A stretch of DNA of 44,363 bases from Polyangiaceae bacterium. GTDB taxonomy: Bacteria > Myxococcota_A > Polyangia > Polyangiales > Polyangiaceae. Positions 40,201 to 44,363 of this stretch are shown here, piece by piece (within the stretch, counting starts at the first letter, position 1; every line of letters starts with the position of its first letter). The stretch covers positions 1-44,363 of the forward strand of contig JAQSWN010000027.1 of assembly GCA_029266615.1 (NCBI GenBank), given 5' to 3'. The position numbers and the translations under genes are program-made. The notes beneath the pieces are model-generated. The model did not search any database and was not told where the DNA came from. It worked only from the letters and a program-made list of their open reading frames with translations.

Positions 40201-43200
40201 GCGAGAGGTCTCGCTCCAGACGCGCGTCGTACAGCTCGAACAGCTCGGCATATCGGCCCTGCGCGTTGAACGCGAGCTTCAGCCGATCGAAGGCCCAGTC
40301 CGCGGTCGGACAGAGCGAAAGCACCCGCGACAGCAGCGCAATGACGCGTTCGCCGTCGTCGAACCATTCCTCTTGGAATTCGACCACGCGCCGCCCGACT
40401 ACTTCCGCGACCGGGGGCGTGAGCTCCCGCTCGATGGTGCGGGTGTACGCTTCCGCCACCGGCTCCGGGCGGTTGAGCTTGCGGGCCATCTCCTCGGCCA
40501 CGCTCCATAGCTCCACCTCGCCTGGAGCCGCCTCCGCACCGCGCAGCGCGAGCTTCAAGGCTTCTTCCGGCTGGTCGAGCTTGGTGTCGAGTAGCTGTCG
40601 CATCCACCGCGAGCGCGCCTCCGCCAGCTCCGGGTCCGCAGCTGCGACCGCCAGCAACGCTTCGATGACGTCCGCGCGCGCGTCCGGATCGTCGGAGCCC
40701 TCGGCGAGGCGCTCCAGCAGCATCGCGGCGCGGGCGCGCGTCGGCGCGGCGCCGAGTGCTTGATGCACGATGCGCAGCGCGTCTGCGTCGCTCCGTTGCT
40801 TACCGAGGACGTCCTCGGCCAGCGCCAGCGCCTCCTCCGGCTCGCTCAGTGAGCCAATCAACAACGACGCCAGCTTCAGCTGAATGCTGGGACGGCTCTC
40901 CACGTCCGCGCGCGGGAGGAGCTCGCGGAGCGCGGCGGCGGCGCCCTTGGCGTCACCGGCCGCCGCGCGTAGGCGCGACAGCTCGAACAACGCGTCGGTG
41001 CGCTCTGGGTCGGCCGCGACGACTTGCGCCAGCAACGCTACCGCGCGCTCCGGCTCCTGAAAGCGCTGCTCCTCGGCCTCCGCCCATTTCAGCCAAAGCT
41101 CGACCGGGCTCGGCGCGCGCTTCACGCTCTCGGCCATCAACCAGCGGTAGTCTGCGATGCGCTCCGGCGTCTGCTCCACGCGCTGCAAGAACTCGGCAAA
41201 GGAGTCCAGCTCGTGCGCAGCCTCGTCACCGGCCGACTCGACGAGGGCTCGAAACAGCTTCGCGGCGGCTTCGGTCCCCCCCGCCATCGTGGAGAGAGCG
41301 CGCGCCTTCGCCAAACCGAGGTGTCGGGTTCGGCTCGGATGCAAGCCTCGGGCGAGCGCCAAGTCGATGAGCTCGACGTAGCGACCGGCGGCCCCGTTCG
41401 CCTCCGCTCGTACCTCCAGGCCGAGGAGCAGCGTGACCAGATGTCGCTCCTCGAGCGTCGGGAGCACGACCTCGAACGCTTCCTTCACCTGCGCCCAGTC
41501 GCCGGCCTGCGCGGAAAGCTCGACGAGCCTCCCGGCAGCTCGCGCAGAGCCCGGCTCCACGCTGAGCACGCGCTCGTAGAGTCGCCGCGCGCGGTCCAGC
41601 TCCGTAGGCAAGCGCTCCGACAGCTCGGCGCCTTCCAGCCAGGCGCGCGCCGCCGAAGCCGGCTCCGTGAGCTGCCACGCGAAGGCGTTGCCGAGGCGCT
41701 CCAAGAGAGCGGCGCGCGCCGCCGGATCGGCAGTGCGGCTCAGTCGCCGCTCCAGCGTGAGCCGCACGGTGGCGCCGTCGTGTTGCTCCCGCGCCAAGCG
41801 CTCGACGGTCTCGAGCACGTCGTCGGGAAGGTCCGCGGCCTCGCACAGCTCGCGGTAACGCGTCAGGGCGTCGGTGGGGTTGCCTCGTTGCTCGGAGAGC
41901 GCGGCCAGGCGCAGCAGGGTGAGCGTCTTTCGCTCGCCCTGCTCGAGCTCCACGGCGCGCGTCAGCTCGGCCGCGAGCGCGTCGAGATCGCCGATGCGCC
42001 CGAGCCATTCGACGAGCGCGTCGTGGGCGGCGCGATCGCGAGGATCTTCGGTCAGCGCGCGCTCGAGGGTCTTTACGGCGGCGGCGGGCACCCCGAGCTC
42101 GCGACCTTGCAGCGACGCCAAGGCGTGAAACAGCTCTCGGCGGCGGGTCGGATCGGTCTCTTGAGTCAGCGCGCTCACGTAGAGCGCCAGCCGCTCTTCG
42201 GGCGCGCCCTGCTCGGCGAGGAGCCGGTCCACACGGCTCATCAACTCGCGCGAGCCGGGGTCGAACACCAACGCGCGCTGCAGCAGGTTGACCGCCCTCT
42301 CCAGATCGCCGGCGGCGGCGTACGCCTCCCCGGTGGCCTTGGCGAGCTCGAACACCGCCGCCGAATCGACGGACGCCTCGCCCAGGGCGGCGTTCAGCAC
42401 CGCCGCCCGATGCGGCGCGCTGCCCTGATCGGCGACGCCGAGGGTGAGCGAAAGCCACTCGCCGAGGTCGTCACGCCGCTCTCGCAGCGCGAGCCCGAGG
42501 CCGGTGCCAGCGAGCTCCAGGGCGCGCTCGGGATCTTTGAGCGCGATGGCCGAGAGCTGGCTCGCCTCACGCAGAAAGCCGAGCTTCAGCTCGGTCGTCG
42601 GAGCGAGCTCGGCTCGGACCTCGAGGACGCGGAGCAAGGCCTCCGAGGGCGGCTCGGCCCGCAACACCGGCTCCAGGATCTCCGCCGAAAGCTCGCGCGT
42701 ATCCGGCAAGGCGAGGAGCTTCTCCACCGCGCTTCGCGCGGCGCGGTGCCCCGGGTCGAGCGCGAGTGCTTCCTGATAGGCTCGCAGCGCCCCCTCCGGA
42801 TCGCCGAGCCGCGCCATCTTCAGCTCCGCCAGCTCCATCCACAGAGACAGCTTTTCAGCCGGCTCTGCCCATTCGATTTGTTGCTCCACGAGCTCGCACA
42901 CCTCGAAGAAGCGCTTGGCCTCGACGAGCAGGGGCAACAGCCGCGCGTGGATCTGCGGGCTCGCACCGTAGCGCTCGACGAGCTTTTCCCAAAGCTCGAT
43001 CGCGCCCTCGCGATTGCGACCCTTTTCGGTGGCGAGCTCGGCCGCTGCGAATCCCAGCGCGCGGGCTTCGTCCGGGTCCTTACTGCGTTCCCCCCGGTGG
43101 TACAGCACCTCCGCCAGGCCGTCCTCGTCGTTTGCGTCGCGGTACAGCGCCTCCAGGCGCCGGAGCGCCTCATCCGTCCACGGCGAGCCGATGAGGGCCC

Positions 43201-44363
43201 GCCAGGCGACGATCGAGCGCTCGGGATCTTTGCCGTCCCCGTCGCTCAACCGGGCCAGCCGTCGCGCCGCCGCTTGGCGAGCTTCCCGCTCCGGCTCGAG
43301 CTCCACGACCAACGTGAGCGCCGCGAGCAGCGGCTTCTGCTCCGCAGACTCCGTGCACAGCTCGCACAGCTCCCGCGCGGCCACGAGCGTCGCCGGGCCG
43401 CGCTCGTTCGAGTCGACGACTTGCTGGAACGCCGCCTTCGCGCGCTTCACGTCCCCGCTCTTCAGGTACACTACCCCTACGTCCGCGCCGACGCGCGCTC
43501 GGACCGCGTTGTCCTTGCTGGACAGCAGCGCTCGGGACAGAAGCCGCGCCGCCTGCTCGGGTTGGTTCAAGCCGAGGCTCAGGGTCACGAAGCGCTGGCG
43601 CAGCTCGTCATCCCCCGGATTTCCAGCCACGACCGGCGCCAGCAACTCGAGCGCGCCAGTGTGATCGGACAAGACGTCTTGGCGCAAGATGCCGAGCCGC
43701 CGCTGGACCTCCACGCGGCGTGGGCCCCGCACCGTCTTGAGCTCGAAGCTCAGCATGGCGATGGCGCGGTCCGTGCGACCGGCGCGCTCGTAGGCGTCCG
43801 AGAGCGCGGCCGCCACGCGCGCGGCGTGGGCGCGGTTCTCCAGCAGGGCCTCCGCGGCGGCAAGCGCGGTCGGGTGGCTCGGCACGAGCTGAAGCACGCC
43901 TTCGATATGACCGAGCGCACGCGTCACGTCCTTGAGCGAGCCCAGGCAGAGATCCACCAGCTGCTCGCGGAGCAGCAGCTGCTCTTGGGGCGGCGGCGCC
44001 GGCTCGCGCCGCAAAGCCTGCTCGAAGACGTCCGCGACCTCTTTGTGGCGTCCACGCGAGAGGAGGCGCCGAACTAGCCCTTCCCGCGCCGCCTCGTCGC
44101 CCGGGGCGACCTTGAGAGTGCGCTGAGCGACGTCGATGGCAAGGTCGTCGCTTTGCGGCAGCTCTCGGAGCAGCTCCGCGGCGCGTCGCAAAAGCTGCAA
44201 CTTGACTTCGGCCTCCTGGGCGCGGGAGCTCGCGTCGGTGTAGAGCTCCGCGAGCCGCGCCGGCTTGTTCGCCATGCCATACAGCTGCTCCAGCAAGCCG
44301 AAAGCCTCGCCGTGTCCAGGCACCGCCGCCGCCGCGCGCTCCGCGTACGCAATCGCGCCGTCC
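34274..44363 (-). CDS. Giant tetratricopeptide-repeat protein, 5' end outside the window
   Basis: At least 3,362 residues, open at the right edge: the frame continues through base 44363 as a further TPR helix (DGAIAYAERAAAAVPGHGEA), so the first Met at 44323 is not a start. Nearly the whole length is helical-pair repeats of about 34-37 residues with A, L, Y and G at TPR positions (for example LYRDANDEDGLAEVLYHRGE, LAMQLGTQALEIDEDETAQRAF, and the last repeat KAGDPRKAKVLATKALSENPDHQAARALLAEL). That length would allow some 90 repeats. No other domain is seen. Such superhelices scaffold large complexes; partner unknown. It encodes no signal peptide within the window. Confidence 0.9.
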   Translation of the reverse strand, partial: DGAIAYAERAAAAVPGHGEAFGLLEQLYGMANKPARLAELYTDASSRAQEAEVKLQLLRRAAELLRELPQSDDLAIDVAQRTLKVAPGDEAAREGLVRRLLSRGRHKEVADVFEQALRREPAPPPQEQLLLREQLVDLCLGSLKDVTRALGHIEGVLQLVPSHPTALAAAEALLENRAHAARVAAALSDAYERAGRTDRAIAMLSFELKTVRGPRRVEVQRRLGILRQDVLSDHTGALELLAPVVAGNPGDDELRQRFVTLSLGLNQPEQAARLLSRALLSSKDNAVRARVGADVGVVYLKSGDVKRAKAAFQQVVDSNERGPATLVAARELCELCTESAEQKPLLAALTLVVELEPEREARQAAARRLARLSDGDGKDPERSIVAWRALIGSPWTDEALRRLEALYRDANDEDGLAEVLYHRGERSKDPDEARALGFAAAELATEKGRNREGAIELWEKLVERYGASPQIHARLLPLLVEAKRFFEVCELVEQQIEWAEPAEKLSLWMELAELKMARLGDPEGALRAYQEALALDPGHRAARSAVEKLLALPDTRELSAEILEPVLRAEPPSEALLRVLEVRAELAPTTELKLGFLREASQLSAIALKDPERALELAGTGLGLALRERRDDLGEWLSLTLGVADQGSAPHRAAVLNAALGEASVDSAAVFELAKATGEAYAAAGDLERAVNLLQRALVFDPGSRELMSRVDRLLAEQGAPEERLALYVSALTQETDPTRRRELFHALASLQGRELGVPAAAVKTLERALTEDPRDRAAHDALVEWLGRIGDLDALAAELTRAVELEQGERKTLTLLRLAALSEQRGNPTDALTRYRELCEAADLPDDVLETVERLAREQHDGATVRLTLERRLSRTADPAARAALLERLGNAFAWQLTEPASAARAWLEGAELSERLPTELDRARRLYERVLSVEPGSARAAGRLVELSAQAGDWAQVKEAFEVVLPTLEERHLVTLLLGLEVRAEANGAAGRYVELIDLALARGLHPSRTRHLGLAKARALSTMAGGTEAAAKLFRALVESAGDEAAHELDSFAEFLQRVEQTPERIADYRWLMAESVKRAPSPVELWLKWAEAEEQRFQEPERAVALLAQVVAADPERTDALFELSRLRAAAGDAKGAAAALRELLPRADVESRPSIQLKLASLLIGSLSEPEEALALAEDVLGKQRSDADALRIVHQALGAAPTRARAAMLLERLAEGSDDPDARADVIEALLAVAAADPELAEARSRWMRQLLDTKLDQPEEALKLALRGAEAAPGEVELWSVAEEMARKLNRPEPVAEAYTRTIERELTPPVAEVVGRRVVEFQEEWFDDGERVIALLSRVLSLCPTADWAFDRLKLAFNAQGRYAELFELYDARLERDLSPMERVELLREAAMAARDFAGNADRAILYFERLNRDNPGDQRVEASLERLYERNGKKRPLIDLLSLRLRGPGAKPAEQNELLGRVAALWLDLNAPREALSLAAKLLAAPNGEKDGVALLERIVALPGSDGAEVDGAPSVRVAAARLLCRYYRDQESTLDVVRMLEIEASGSPPAERVPLLDEAVELRLELLADPSGAFDTLATIVALIPDDAERRSRLAKLATQLSALPRRAEVLRQIAMGDVSEATRGSLLLEAGETYQQGLGDRVASAELYRGVLSLEDAERGDALAAARALSGILREQGSAEELASVLERLAELAPAAPERRMALGEAADVALSRLDDATRAIVNLEARLRLGADDFEAVDALCRALERAGRFEELVVALGRRAELGNDEDASRVDRTRGAQLLWRALGDRRRAVAAFRRVRLLHGRSPELFDALRELLTEEQNFRALADLYDDEVANEAEPERARALYLELGSVHRHHTGELLRALDAFVVARDWERAIEVAGLHPADAALGLSVVERLRELSIAAYRADGGPAALHAADWAVRELSDRRLERGEYETVVSELLDAAKLPFSSSRQRELRRDAACLCSDRLHDNQSAIQIFNELLAEEPGDDVARASVTRLSLLLEEQGLHAEIVALWEAQARAREERADLAGAALLYARAGENAEQRLADLTRAVKNHEAGAKLNGEASLSALARIFRAQGELPRAADALERLLQLDGAELIAERALELLSVYRELGVAEKARPALERAARQAIDAQAVRTALATLYRELGDHAALAGLLAEEAQRAPERRQRIALLRDAAEIHLTHRDAPAEAAPLLQQAIELDPDDQKLRLRLAQSLFLALSYEQAEAVLREQIQRYGARKPKDRAQAHFQLARVLLASHREGDALVELDAASRIDPAHPGIMQVLGRVAMEQGDFERAERMFRSLMLVVGRDDDEGAPSKTEALLSLSELSVRRGDEARAQELIESAFEASSENGREALALEAALRQRGRHDLLARALQSRLEQVLSPAEAATALSDLVVLHAEHLGGLEQRKATFQERAQVIERLLEDGPDVGDDVAFAALGRIYDHLGDGAAEERVLELRLSRAGAAAPPADPDLYFRLARSKLTSPASVGEGLALLTKALDLRLDPAEAQRALANVETTEAHGAALAAVKERVARARGDSRSLAEVLVTKLSQPGASGAELGELLSATGELFDPALAQRGLEAVLANAEATLTPTELGAAKLTLAKLYAEQGELSRSLDLREQALETLPADERGSATLELAVEAANLEGEQARAVRLYRVLHRASPRSRELWQPLLYLLRTGGQLEELAGLLGEIGSEVEDPSERSQLRLERAELLLQTPGNEQPAIEALFEVIADDPSCISAVTRLRELLMATGRAAELATLLRAELDRAKDQNDVARVVGLSLELAALLADKRQLDAGLDVCRAALQWAPREPDLLRTALTLAEKLGDPQLIADCIEGLLQVQTGTEAAALGRRLAALREELGDREGAERALESSFSANPRDSSLRDLLIVRYTERENYAKVATLLDTSLRERSGDARLLDRLVEAYRAADQPEAALKALETFMGEDSEDAVLLRKRAQLLAELSRDEDAVKALEAAYAVDPSLASDLIDALERAIARAEPPEDRRLTLRLVELLEAAGDAHGARARLSEFVREMPEDLEALRRLAELSTRTGNAEQAVGTLTRLVEVEGGDELVRDALRLADACEQLGRPEDARVGLERALGVDRRRPDVRHRLQAVYQAIGAVRELSELLLEDAQNAKDPGEQRRLLMRAGELLLASDGQAEAAVRVLEVAREQDPDNVDAVVLLSRAYGAAQRNEDALALLTAVAEASKGRRVKALGQVFQEIANLHLQDGFLSDALVALTRAFELDPKNGRLAMQLGTQALEIDEDETAQRAFRGIAIMKAPEPGSTDGATTEMKADANYYLAHLARKAGDPRKAKVLATKALSENPDHQAARALLAEL

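Noticed and set aside
39302..40510. 402-codon plus-strand frame antisense to the TPR gene
   Set aside because: Same reason: no recognisable motif and biased Arg/Gln/His content mirrored from the opposite strand.
41024..44077. Plus-strand open frame of about 1,017 codons antisense to the TPR gene
   Set aside because: Composition shadow of a very GC-rich gene on the other strand; translation is Arg/Leu/Gln/His-rich without domains, while the minus-strand frame has clear TPR repeats.

Overview
The window is very GC-rich and packed with short-gapped or overlapping genes, many starting with GTG. Numerous lipoprotein signal peptides, a giant TPR protein, a LysM protein and a DUF6178-type protein suggest a predatory or soil deltaproteobacterium of the myxobacterial (Polyangia) kind. 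That assignment is inferred from gene content and composition only; no rRNA or marker comparison was possible. I saw no tRNA, rRNA, CRISPR array, insertion sequence or phage gene.

Layout. 1-660 is the 3' end of a long-chain acyl-CoA synthetase. 668-9902 is mixed housekeeping and envelope content: a lipoprotein (-), a TetR regulator overlapping a DUF6178-like gene, an EamA-type transporter, then a minus-strand run of four genes (two-domain NTF2-like lipoprotein, metzincin-like lipoprotein, tiny Cys-rich lipoprotein, DUF2156 membrane acyltransferase).

10074-17243 is the most unusual part: an Rrf2 regulator, cysK, a ThiF/MoeB-like E1, a CysO/ThiS-like sulfur carrier ending in GG, a 95-residue protein, a second cysteine synthase and a JAMM peptidase. 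This is the sulfur-carrier route to cysteine known from the mycobacterial CysO-CysM-Mec set. Its E1 lacks the usual N-terminal RYxRQ segment, and the 95-residue protein carries exactly that segment. The JAMM gene runs into two exported proteins built on seven copies of a module with two cysteines 39-42 residues apart; the first of them appears to start at CTG.

17266-21974 holds a two-TM protein, a UvrD/PcrA helicase, an SDR, a C45-type hydrolase and an orphan CcmH. 22109-29264 is a menaquinone operon led by a GbsR-type regulator (menG, menD, menH, menA, menC, menE; menF and menB are not here), with a hotdog thioesterase that fits the DHNA-CoA step convergent at its end. 30148-33796 holds envelope genes (c-type haem lipoprotein, outer-membrane barrel, DUF4920 lipoprotein, LysM-hydrolase). 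The last 10 kb is one minus-strand gene for a TPR protein of more than 3,360 residues, still open at the right edge, followed by a small zinc-ribbon-like gene.
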